Origin: Paenibacillus dendritiformis
Lineage (GTDB): Bacteria > Bacillota > Bacilli > Paenibacillales > Paenibacillaceae
Reading direction: 5' to 3'
Length of the DNA stretch: 64,000 bases
NCBI RefSeq assembly: GCF_015845845.1
Contig: NZ_LDIG01000080.1
Coordinates: forward strand, 18,819 to 82,818
Shown here: positions 54,341-62,644 of the stretch, piece after piece
Numbering within the stretch: position 1 is the stretch's first letter
Layout: every line of letters starts with the position of its first letter
Notes under the pieces: model-generated
Told to the model about the DNA's origin: nothing
Database searches by the model: none
Seen by the model: only the letters and a program-made list of their open reading frames with translations
Program-made: the position numbers and the translations under genes

Positions 54341-56950
54341 TTGAAATTGCTGTCGCGCAGACCGATTGTTGCCGTGGCCGTCTGCTTCGTGATCGGGATT
54401 CACGCCGCGGCCGCCTTATCCGCTGTTCATGCCGTACTGGCGGTGACGGGATTGCTGCTGACGCTTCCGCTAGGATGCGCGCTTCGCTGGTGCAGCGGGA
54501 GACAGGCGGCTCTCTACGGCGCAGCGCTTCTCTGTTCGGCGTCGCTATACATCGTAACCGAATATCGCAACTCCAGCCGCTGGGTGCCGCCTGCCGATAT
54601 GGACCAGCCGGCCGCGGAGGGAAGCTGGGACGGCTATATCCTGTCTCCGGCGGAGCGGGACGGGGATCGCGTTCAGTTCCAGTTCCGGGCCGTCTCATGG
54701 CAGGGGGAGGCAGAGAGCGGGCCGGAGCCGGTGGACGAGAAGCTGCTTGTCCAGATCCGCCTGTCCGCGCCGTCCGAACTGGACGCGATGGCGCGGTGGG
54801 AGCGGGGCCAGCCCGTGCGCCTTCATGGCCAGCTGACGGCGCCGGGAGACGCGTCGAACTTCGGGGCGTTCAGCTATCGGCAGTATCTGCGGCCGCAGCG
54901 CATTCATTGGATTCTCCGGGTTGCAGGCGCGGATCAGGCCGTCATCATTGACGGATTGGACCGGAATGGATCCCAGCGGGCGGAACAGGCCGCGCACCGG
55001 GCGCTAGCCCGGGTCGATCGGGTCCGCGGAGCGCTCCTGGAGCTTATGGAGCGGCTGTATAAGCAGCCGCATACCGGATATATGCAGGGGCTTGTGCTTG
55101 GAAGCCGGACGGAATTGGATCCGGATACATACCGCCAGTTCTCGGAGCTGGGTCTGACGCATGTGCTTGCCATCTCGGGACTTCATGTCGGCGTATTCGC
55201 GGGGGCGCTGCTCGGCCTGTTTCGGCTGCTCCGCCTATCGAAGGAAAAGGGGCTGTTGATCGTTCAATGCGGTCTCCCGGCGTATATCCTGTTGACGGGG
55301 GCGGCTCCTTCCGTTATCCGGGCAGGGCTGATGTCGATGGTTGCCTTGTACTGCTTGCGCAAGGGCTGGCTGAAGGACGGGCTCCACATCTTGGCCCTCG
55401 TCCTGATCGCGATGCTGCTGTGGGACCCGTATTATGCGCTTCAGATCGGCTTTCAGCTGTCGTTCGCCGTGACCGCCGGCTTGATTATCGGGGTGCCCCG
55501 GGTCGTGCGGCTGCTGCCGGCCTGGCCGCTGTGGCTGTCCTCTTCCGCCGCCGTAACCTTGGTCGCCCAGGCCGTCTCTTTTCCGTTGACCGTCTATTAT
55601 TTCCATCAATTTTCGCTCTTGTCGTTCGCGGCCAACTTCCTGCTCGTACCGATTATCAGTCTTGGCGTGCTCCCGGCTGGAACGCTCTCGCTCCTCGCGG
55701 GTCTTCTCTATGAACCGGCTGCGCGCCCGCTCGCCTGGATCGTGTCGCAGATGAACGGGCTGACATTCCGGATCGTCGAATGGCTGGCAGCCATCGAAGG
55801 CCCGAGCTTAATCTGGCCGCAGCTCCCGATATGGTGGATTGGCGCTTACTACGGAAGTCTATGTCTTGCCTTCGCTTCATGGCGCTGGACGGCGAAAGAC
55901 GGAGGCGCGTTGCCCCGCAGCCGGGTGGGAACCGAGGGAGATACGCAGCCGCTGGGCACATTCGTGGAGGTGGAGCCCTCCCTTGGAGGTATCCGCCGCA
56001 TCGCCTCCGTCTTGGCGGCCGTCCCGCTCGCCATGCTTCTTGTCTGGGGCTACCGGGATGGCCTCGGCCGAGATGCGGTGGTCAGCTTCATTGATGTCGG
56101 CCAAGGTGACAGTATTCTGATTCGAACGGCTTCCGGCAAGCATGTGCTGGTCGACGGAGGAGGAACCGCGAATTTCCGGAGGCCGGGAGATCGATGGAGA
56201 GAACGCCGCGTGCCGTTCGAGATCGGCGAGAAGGTGATCGTTCCCCTGTTGAAGCAGCGGGGCGTCCGGCGGCTGGACGCGGTCGTGCTGACGCATGCCG
56301 ATCAAGATCATGCCGGCGGGCTATTGGCAGTCTTGCGGCATACTCCGGTCAGCCGCTTCATTACGAACGGCACGTGGAAGTCCTCGGCGACGATGAGGGA
56401 GCTGTACCGGACGGCACTGGAGAAGCGCATCCCGATCAGAGGCGGCCATGCCGGCCATTCGTGGATGGTCGATGAATGGACACGAATCGACGTCCTCTAT
56501 CCGATAGCGGAGAGCGGCGCGAGTCTTCTCCCGGACGAGAAGAATCAAAATCGCGCTTCCCTCGTGCTGCTGCTGACGCTGACCCATCCGCGCAGCAAGG
56601 CGCAGGCGACGATGCTGCTGCCGGGGGATGTGGAAGCCGATGGAGAACGGCGCATGCTGGCTGGAGCTGCGGACCAAGGCCGGCTGCCGCCCGTGGACGT
56701 ATACAAGGTGGCGCATCATGGAAGCCGGACGTCCTCTATCCCGGAATGGATAGAAGCGATTCGGCCGGCGGCAGGCGTCATCTCGCTCGGACGCAACAAC
56801 CGCTACGGGCATCCGCATCCGAACGTGCTCGCCACGTTGGCGCGCGCCCAGGTGCCCGTGCTCCGGACCGATTGGGACGGAGAGATCCAGTTCAGGCTGA
56901 CGGCACAGGGTTTGAAGGTGCGGACAAAGCGTGATAGGATAGTTCCATAG
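54341..56950 (+). CDS. comEC: ComEC DNA uptake channel
   Basis: 869-aa membrane channel for single-stranded DNA import. N-terminal helices plus an OB-like extracellular domain (about 60-210), the competence domain with LGLTHVLAISGLHVGVFAG and multiple helices (about 280-500), and a C-terminal metallo-beta-lactamase nuclease domain: DVGQGDSILI, LTHADQDHAGG near 650, AHHGSRTSS. A TTG start at 54341 follows GGAGGTGAG; a longer reading to 54185 crosses the terminator. Confidence 0.95.
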   Translation: MKLLSRRPIVAVAVCFVIGIHAAAALSAVHAVLAVTGLLLTLPLGCALRWCSGRQAALYGAALLCSASLYIVTEYRNSSRWVPPADMDQPAAEGSWDGYILSPAERDGDRVQFQFRAVSWQGEAESGPEPVDEKLLVQIRLSAPSELDAMARWERGQPVRLHGQLTAPGDASNFGAFSYRQYLRPQRIHWILRVAGADQAVIIDGLDRNGSQRAEQAAHRALARVDRVRGALLELMERLYKQPHTGYMQGLVLGSRTELDPDTYRQFSELGLTHVLAISGLHVGVFAGALLGLFRLLRLSKEKGLLIVQCGLPAYILLTGAAPSVIRAGLMSMVALYCLRKGWLKDGLHILALVLIAMLLWDPYYALQIGFQLSFAVTAGLIIGVPRVVRLLPAWPLWLSSSAAVTLVAQAVSFPLTVYYFHQFSLLSFAANFLLVPIISLGVLPAGTLSLLAGLLYEPAARPLAWIVSQMNGLTFRIVEWLAAIEGPSLIWPQLPIWWIGAYYGSLCLAFASWRWTAKDGGALPRSRVGTEGDTQPLGTFVEVEPSLGGIRRIASVLAAVPLAMLLVWGYRDGLGRDAVVSFIDVGQGDSILIRTASGKHVLVDGGGTANFRRPGDRWRERRVPFEIGEKVIVPLLKQRGVRRLDAVVLTHADQDHAGGLLAVLRHTPVSRFITNGTWKSSATMRELYRTALEKRIPIRGGHAGHSWMVDEWTRIDVLYPIAESGASLLPDEKNQNRASLVLLLTLTHPRSKAQATMLLPGDVEADGERRMLAGAADQGRLPPVDVYKVAHHGSRTSSIPEWIEAIRPAAGVISLGRNNRYGHPHPNVLATLARAQVPVLRTDWDGEIQFRLTAQGLKVRTKRDRIVP

Positions 56951-56967
56951 AGTTAGAGAGCAGCTTC

Positions 56968-56994
56968 AAGCACGTCGGCCTGACGTGCTTTTTG
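56968..56994 (+). terminator. Terminator after comEC
   Basis: AAGCACGTC / GACGTGCTT stem with 5-nt loop and TTT. Confidence 0.85.
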
Positions 56995-57104
56995 CGGCTT
57001 GTCACCTTGTTGTATCATGCAATGCAAATCAAAGCATCTTTTGCTATGCTAAGTGATGAATTTATGCGGATGAGAGAATAAACTACAAATTGGAAGTGAA
57101 CCAC

Positions 57105-57131
57105 TGCAACCATTTGTGGCTTAGGCACGTC
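57105..57131 (+). promoter_or_regulatory. Possible ECF (SigW-like) autoregulated promoter
   Basis: TGCAAC (57105-57110), 17 nt, CGTC (57128-57131), close to the sigma-W pattern TGAAAC-N16/17-CGTA, with CATTT following the -35. It lies 33 nt before the sigma gene start. The rest of the gap from comEC is featureless. Confidence 0.5.
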
Positions 57132-57163
57132 AATGGATATGCAAGAGAGGGGGATAACAGGTA

Positions 57164-57709
57164 GTGGATTCGGGACTGATACGAGCCGCTCAATCCGGCG
57201 ATCGCGACGCTTTAATCACTCTTTTGCGGGAAATAGAACAATACGTGTATCGGACAGCTTATTATATCCTCAATAATGAGCAGGATGCACTGGACGCGTC
57301 CCAAGAAGCTTTAATCCGGATTTATTCCAAAATTCAATCTTATGAGGAAAAAGCTCAGTTCAAAACATGGGTGCAGCGGATTGTGACGAATATTTGCATT
57401 GACAAATTCCGGCGCAATCGCCCGACGGTCTCGATTGATGAGCATGACCTCGTATTTGTCGGGGAAGAGAGTGTAGAGAAGGAAGTGATGTCCGCCTACG
57501 TGGCTCAGGACATACGTGAGGCAATAGATCGGCTGCCTGAACATCATCGTGCGGTCGTCGTTCTGCGATATCTGCAAGATTTCTCCTACAACGAGATTGC
57601 GGATAGCTTGAATTTGCCGTTGAACACGGTCAAATCCTATCTATTTCGCGCCCGGCAACAACTGCAGACGATGCTGCAAGATTATGAGAAAGGTGGTGTA
57701 CGAGGATGA
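57164..57709 (+). CDS. sigW: ECF RNA polymerase sigma factor, SigW-like
   Basis: 181 aa. Region 2 (YYILNNEQDALDASQEALIRIYSKI...WVQRIVTNICIDKFRR) and region 4 (LPEHHRAVVVLRYLQDFSYNEIADSLNLPLNTVKSYLFRAR) are complete. GTG 57164 after GAGGGGGA. It overlaps the anti-sigma gene by ATGA. The pair is inserted between comEC and holA relative to Bacillus. SigW assignment rests on resemblance; another ECF group is possible. Confidence 0.88.
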   Translation: MDSGLIRAAQSGDRDALITLLREIEQYVYRTAYYILNNEQDALDASQEALIRIYSKIQSYEEKAQFKTWVQRIVTNICIDKFRRNRPTVSIDEHDLVFVGEESVEKEVMSAYVAQDIREAIDRLPEHHRAVVVLRYLQDFSYNEIADSLNLPLNTVKSYLFRARQQLQTMLQDYEKGGVRG

Positions 57710-58998
57710 ACTGTGCAGAGGTGATGGAACTGAAGCAACGCAGCTTGGACGGTGAGTTGACGCAGTCGGAAGAGAGCCTGCTGACAGAGCATATCCGCCG
57801 ATGCCCCGCCTGCGCAGAGATGGCAGAACGGTTAGAGAATATTCATCGGGAACTGGTTCAGCTTCCGAAGGTCGCTCCCCCTTACAGTCTGGTGGATGCG
57901 ATATTGCCTTCCTTGCAGCAGATAGATAAGCAGCAGGCGGCAGCCGCGGACGCATCGCCTTCCCGGGCTTCGGGCGCCATGGAGCGGCAGGGAAGCGATG
58001 CGGCGGCCCGGAAGCCAGGGCAGAAGCCGGAGGCCGTAACTTCGATACAGAAATGGTATCACAAGCGGCAATGGCGTTCAGCAGGAGCCGTGGTGGCCGC
58101 AGGTCTCGTCTTCGGATTATTCATGGTGATGTTCAAGCCGCCGACGGCAACGGAGCAGGCAGGCGACTTCGCGGAATTGAGGCAGCCGGCGCAAGAATCT
58201 GTCGGCGCGGCGGATTCGAGCCAGCCGCTTCGGAGCAGTCAACCGGACGGGAAGCCGGTGCCGCAGGAAGCCAACGCCGGAACGGGCAACGATGATCATG
58301 CGTCGGGCAAGCAGCACCAACAGGAGGCCCAACCGCCAGGCAACGCTGGAGAGAAGAAGGAGGAAGCGCCGTCCATTGCGCCGCCGAAGCCGGCGGAAGG
58401 CCGCGGCGCGGCAGATCGTTCGAGCAAGGGCGAGAAGCCGGAGCGGGATCGGAAGCCGGTGGCAACGCCTGCCGAGAAGCAAGAGAAGAGCGGACAGCAA
58501 GACAAGAAGGCCGAGGAGCCTGCGGCCGGCAAGCAGCATACCGGCACGGAGCAAGATGTGTCGCAGGACAGCCAGATGCCGCCGTCCATTGCCGCCGTTC
58601 CGGAAAATGAAGTCCCGGAGAACGGTTCGAGCGCCGATGCCGGCAGCATGGGGTTCGCGGATAAGGATCTGAACCGTCAATCTCTGTTCGCGGCGTCGAA
58701 GGAAGCGACATCGCCGGACGGCAAATGGATGGTCGTATGGGAGAACGGCCAGCTCATATTGTACGGCGTCAACGACACGGAGCAGACCAAGCTGCAGACG
58801 CTGGCATTCGCCGACATGCCGGAGGACCTGATCTGGTCTTCGGACAGCAGCCGTCTCGAAGTAAAAGTGCGGACAGCGGACGGAGTGCGCCAGTTCCATT
58901 ATGACGTGTCTTCGAACGGACTGACGGAAACGGCCGCCAGCGAGACCGATAAGAAGGAGCCTGTCGTGGTGCCTGGCACGGCCAAGCCGGCAACCTAG
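57706..58998 (+). CDS. rsiW: Anti-sigma factor with zinc-binding N-terminus (RsiW-like) and extended C-terminus
   Basis: 430 aa. Zinc anti-sigma domain with C3, H29, C33 and C36 (HIRRCPAC), one membrane helix near 125-143, then about 190 residues of low-complexity K/E/Q/P/A linker, and a folded C-terminal end (SPDGKWMVVWENGQLILYGV...IWSSDSSRLEVKVRT) resembling beta-propeller blades. Bacillus RsiW is about half this length, so the extracytoplasmic part is an elaboration. Confidence 0.87.
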   Translation: MNCAEVMELKQRSLDGELTQSEESLLTEHIRRCPACAEMAERLENIHRELVQLPKVAPPYSLVDAILPSLQQIDKQQAAAADASPSRASGAMERQGSDAAARKPGQKPEAVTSIQKWYHKRQWRSAGAVVAAGLVFGLFMVMFKPPTATEQAGDFAELRQPAQESVGAADSSQPLRSSQPDGKPVPQEANAGTGNDDHASGKQHQQEAQPPGNAGEKKEEAPSIAPPKPAEGRGAADRSSKGEKPERDRKPVATPAEKQEKSGQQDKKAEEPAAGKQHTGTEQDVSQDSQMPPSIAAVPENEVPENGSSADAGSMGFADKDLNRQSLFAASKEATSPDGKWMVVWENGQLILYGVNDTEQTKLQTLAFADMPEDLIWSSDSSRLEVKVRTADGVRQFHYDVSSNGLTETAASETDKKEPVVVPGTAKPAT

Positions 58999-59187
58999 GG
59001 CGCCGCAGGCTCGCGTGCTGTCAAAAATGGGCTGCGCTATGCCCCGGGAAGCGGCACACATTCGGCGCGGCGCGCGTATGATGAGGTATCAAAGGAAATG
59101 AAGCAAGTGACGTTCCCGTACGTCGTGTGACCGTTTGCGCGGAGTTTCTAGAGCTTCGCTGCAGGCGTTTATCATAGATGGTATGGG

Positions 59188-59239
59188 ACAAAGGGACTAG
59201 CGCCGCCCGTCAGGGCTGCGCCGGTCCCTTTGTTTTTTT
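59188..59239 (+). terminator. Terminator after the anti-sigma gene
   Basis: ACAAAGGGAC / GTCCCTTTGT arms around a GC-rich inner loop, then six T. It is the main feature of the 299-nt gap before holA. Confidence 0.92.
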
Positions 59240-59297
59240 GCGGCGTTCCGCAATTTTTGCTATCATGAAGTGCATAGACAGGGGGAGGCATAAGGCA

Positions 59298-60344
59298 TTG
59301 GATATGAAAGCGGCGATTAAAGAGATCCAGCGCGGGGAGCCGCGCCCGATATATGTACTTTACGGTACGGAAAAATACAGAATGCAGGAATTCGTTCAGT
59401 ATTTGCTGGAGCATGTCTTCGAGCCGGAGAACCGGGAATTGGCCATAATGAAGATGGACACGGCCGAAGCTCCGATCGAGGCTGTCATCGAAGAAGCGGA
59501 GACTCTGCCGTTTCTTGTGCCCCGGAAGTGCATCCTGGTCAAGGATCATTCGATTTTTGCCTCCGGGAAGGACAAGATGGAGCATCGCACCGAGCGGCTG
59601 CTTGAATATATGGAACAGCCGATGGAGACCAGCATTATCATCTTCCTGGTGCAGGCGGACAAGCTGGATGAGCGCAAGAAGACGGTCAAAACCGCCAAGG
59701 CGAAGGCCGCGGTGCTCGCTTTTCAGCCGCTGGGGGCCGAGGAGCTGGCGCAGTGGGTAAAGCGGGAGACGGGCAAGCATGGCTGCTCCATCGGGGAGGA
59801 AGCGGTAACGGCTCTGTTGAACGCGGTAGGGACGAATCTGCAGGCGCTGGCGGGCGAGATTGAGAAATGCTGCTTGTTCGCCGGGGAAGGCGGCGTCATT
59901 GATACGGCGACGGTTGAAGGGCTTATTCCCAAAAACACGGAGCAGAATGTCTTCCAATTGGTCGAGGATGTCGTTCGCCATCGGGCGGGCAAAGCATTGG
60001 GGACCCTGCACGAACTGCTGAAGCAGAAGGAGGAGCCGATTAAGATTTTGGCGCTCATCGTCCGGCAGCTCCGGATGATGCTTCAAGTCAAGGAGCTGAC
60101 GAACCAGAGCTTCACGCAGCAGCAGGCGGCCTCTCAGCTCGGAATCCATCCTTATGCGGCCAAGATGGCGGCCGAACAGGCGCGCGCCTACGGAACCGAT
60201 GTGTTGGCCGGATGGTTGGCCGAGGCGGCCGAGCTCGATTATGAGATGAAGTCGGGGCGGGTGGACAAGACGCTCGGTCTCGAAATGTTCATCATGCGGA
60301 TGGCGGCGGGCCGCACGCGGAGCGGAATGGCCGGTTCCCGCTAG
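59298..60344 (+). CDS. holA: DNA polymerase III subunit delta
   Basis: 348-aa clamp-loader subunit (YqeN in Bacillus). AAA+-like N-terminus with RPIYVLYGTEKYRMQEFVQYL, then NVFQLVEDVVRHRAGKALGTLHELLKQKEEPIKILALIVRQLRMML. TTG 59298 with GGGGGAGG 9 nt upstream fits the family N-terminus; ATG 59304 is an alternative. Confidence 0.94.
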   Translation: MDMKAAIKEIQRGEPRPIYVLYGTEKYRMQEFVQYLLEHVFEPENRELAIMKMDTAEAPIEAVIEEAETLPFLVPRKCILVKDHSIFASGKDKMEHRTERLLEYMEQPMETSIIIFLVQADKLDERKKTVKTAKAKAAVLAFQPLGAEELAQWVKRETGKHGCSIGEEAVTALLNAVGTNLQALAGEIEKCCLFAGEGGVIDTATVEGLIPKNTEQNVFQLVEDVVRHRAGKALGTLHELLKQKEEPIKILALIVRQLRMMLQVKELTNQSFTQQQAASQLGIHPYAAKMAAEQARAYGTDVLAGWLAEAAELDYEMKSGRVDKTLGLEMFIMRMAAGRTRSGMAGSR

Positions 60345-60354
60345 CCCGCCATCA

Positions 60355-60401
60355 ACAAAAGCCCGAAGACGGACGCGCAGGCGTTCATCTTCGGGCTTCT
60401 T
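60355..60401. terminator. Bidirectional terminator between holA and rpsT
   Basis: AAGCCCGAAGA (60359-60369) / TCTTCGGGCTT (60388-60398), with A-run on the left and T on the right, serving both convergent genes. Confidence 0.85.
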
Positions 60402-60430
60402 TGCTGCATTTAAGTATGAAAGGCTGCTGC

Positions 60431-60703
60431 TTACGCTTGTGCGAGCAGAGCGTTCAATTTTTGTGCCAAGCGGGACTTCTTGCGGGCAGCCGCATTTTTG
60501 TGGATCAAGCCTTTTGTAACGGCTTTGTCCAATTTCTTCGAAGCCAGAGCGACAGCTCCTTTGGCAGTTTCCACTTCATTGTTAGCCAATGCAGCGTCAG
60601 CTGCTTTGACAGCCGTACGAAGTGCGGACTTCTGAGAAGCGTTCAACAGACGGCGCTTGTCGTTCGTTTTTACGCGTTTCACAGCGGATTTAATGTTAGG
60701 CAT
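60431..60703 (-). CDS. rpsT: 30S ribosomal protein bS20
   Basis: 90-aa basic protein beginning [29 protein letters not shown], the bS20 signature. On the minus strand GGAGGTGA lies just upstream of the ATG at 60703; the longer reading is spurious. Divergent from gpr. Confidence 0.98.
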   Translation of the reverse strand: MPNIKSAVKRVKTNDKRRLLNASQKSALRTAVKAADAALANNEVETAKGAVALASKKLDKAVTKGLIHKNAAARKKSRLAQKLNALLAQA

Positions 60704-60943
60704 TGCATTCACCTCCGTTGCATCGTAGTGCGACAAATCGAATCTATACCATTTCCAGATCAGCATGAGATAGATTCACAACTTAAAATATTCTAGCATG
60801 ACATACCCTAAAAAGCAATATGTTTGCCGCGGTCTCCCAATTTGCAAATAGGCATCGGTAAGCGATATTTCCGCTGCTGCCGCATAAAGTTGGCCTCCAT
60901 CAGACACAATATCTGCAAAATGGAACTTTTGGGAGGTAGACTT

Positions 60944-61945
60944 ATGACGGCGGATTTGCGCAATTATTCGGTTCGTACCGATTTGGCGTTGGAATCCAGG
61001 GAAATGGCATCCCCTGATCGCGCCGCCTCCATTCCCGGAGTGCAGGAGCATGTCGAGGAGGATCGCGGCATCAAAATAACGCGGATTCATGTGCAGACGG
61101 AGGAAGGCTCACGCGCCATCGGCCGCATCCCGGGACGTTACATCACGATTGAAGTGCCGGGCTTGCGGCGCAAAGATTCCGACCTTCAGGACCGCGTCGC
61201 CGCATCGTTCGCGAAGCTGTTCGCTTCTTTCCTCGAAGAAATCGGGATTGGATCTTCCTCGAAGGTGCTGATCGTCGGTCTCGGGAACTGGAATGTGACT
61301 CCCGATGCGCTTGGGCCGCTCGTCGTCGAGAATGTGCTGGTCACCCGTCATTACTTCGAGGTAATGCCGGACCAAGTCAGCCCCGGCTACCGTGAGGTCA
61401 GCGCCGTCGCTCCCGGCGTGCTCGGCGTGACGGGGATCGAGTCAAGCGATATCGTGCAAGGCATCGTCGATCAAATCCGCCCCGATCTGATCATCGCGAT
61501 CGATGCGCTCGCCTCCAAAGCGCTGGAGCGGGTCAATACGACGATCCAGATTGCCGATATCGGAATTCACCCCGGCTCCGGCATCGGGAACAAGCGGCGC
61601 GGGCTGACCCGGGAGATTCTCGGGGTGCCGTGCATTGCCATCGGCGTGCCGACCGTATGCTACGCTTCGACCATCGTGAACAACGCCTTCGAAATGATGC
61701 GGGAGCACTTCAAGCAGGAGACCAATCAGACCCGGCACATCCTCGGCATTCTCGATGAGATCGGCGAGCAGGACCGGCTGCTGCTGGTGAAAGAAGTGCT
61801 GGAGCCGCTTGGCCATGATCTGATCGTGACGCCGAAGGAAGTCGACGAATTCATGGAGGATATGGCCAACATTATCGCCAGCGGCCTGAACGCGGCGCTG
61901 CACGAAGCGGTTGACAGCAGCAACGTGTCCGCCTATACGCACTGA
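60944..61945 (+). CDS. gpr: Germination protease GPR
   Basis: 333-aa protease that degrades small acid-soluble spore proteins at germination. It starts TADLRNYSVRTDLALESREMA, which contains the region where the zymogen pro-sequence is removed. Segments GIKITRIHVQTEEG, VGLGNWNVTPDALGPLV and IHPGSGIGNKRRGL are typical. ATG 60944 follows GGGAGGTAGA. The partner spoIIP, normally next, is missing from the window. Confidence 0.96.
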   Translation: MTADLRNYSVRTDLALESREMASPDRAASIPGVQEHVEEDRGIKITRIHVQTEEGSRAIGRIPGRYITIEVPGLRRKDSDLQDRVAASFAKLFASFLEEIGIGSSSKVLIVGLGNWNVTPDALGPLVVENVLVTRHYFEVMPDQVSPGYREVSAVAPGVLGVTGIESSDIVQGIVDQIRPDLIIAIDALASKALERVNTTIQIADIGIHPGSGIGNKRRGLTREILGVPCIAIGVPTVCYASTIVNNAFEMMREHFKQETNQTRHILGILDEIGEQDRLLLVKEVLEPLGHDLIVTPKEVDEFMEDMANIIASGLNAALHEAVDSSNVSAYTH

Positions 61946-62235
61946 TGATGGACGAAGACGAGGAAGCCGGGAGCTATCCGGCTTCCTGGCCAGACAAGAG
62001 GCGGGAAACGGGGGGAGCTTTACGCTACCCTCGTTGAGCTGCACGGAGTTGATTGAGATTGCATTTACAGAGCTTGATTTGCTTTGAGCCGCTTCAGTTG
62101 GCTAGATTGCTTTGGATGGATTGGGATTGAATTGGGTTTGAAGTTGCTTGAGTCGGCCGAGATTGAATTGCTTTAATTGACTTGATCTGAATGGGTTAAG
62201 CGAACTGAATGTACTGAGTATACTAAGTTGCTGAG
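61946..62235. other. Non-coding tract rich in TTGA words
   Basis: After gpr there is no credible gene. From about 62045 the sequence is a loosely periodic mix of TTGATT, TTGAGT and TTGAAT words, possibly a decayed older part of the adjoining tandem repeat. Confidence 0.5.
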
Positions 62236-62590
62236 GAACTGAGTGTGCTAAGTGGACCGAGTGAATGCGTAACGAGTGAACTGAGTGTGCTAAGTGGACC
62301 GAGTGAACGAGCAATGAGTAGACTGGGTGCGCTAAGATGAACCGAGTGAACGCGTAACGAGTGAACTGAGTGTGCTAAGTGAACCGAGTGAACGCGTAAC
62401 GAGTGAACTGAGTGTGCTAAGTGAACCGAGTGAACGCGTAACGAGTGAACTGAGTGTGCTAAGTGAACCGAGTGAACGCGTAACGAGTGAACTGAGTGTG
62501 CTAAGTGAATCGAGTGAACGCGTAACGAGTAAGCTAAGTATTGCTTAGTGAATCAAGTGAATGTGTAACAAGTAAACTAAGCTCACTAGG
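62236..62590 (+). repeat. 42-bp tandem repeat tract, about eight copies
   Basis: Unit begins ACCGAGTGAACGCGTAACGA and ends TGTGCTAAGTGA. Exact 42-bp copies start at 62341, 62383, 62425 and 62467; diverged copies lie at 62256, 62298 (43 bp), 62509 and 62552. No ribosome site or plausible protein is associated. Confidence 0.93.
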
Positions 62591-62644
62591 GCTGCCCTAT
62601 CTGGCCAAACTTTCCTGAAAACTGCAAAAATGCAGCATTTCTAG

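Noticed and set aside
62102..62314. Minus-strand reading frame in the tandem repeat tract (repeating HSVHLAHSV)
   Set aside because: Low-complexity product of the DNA repeat with no ribosome-binding site; not treated as a gene.
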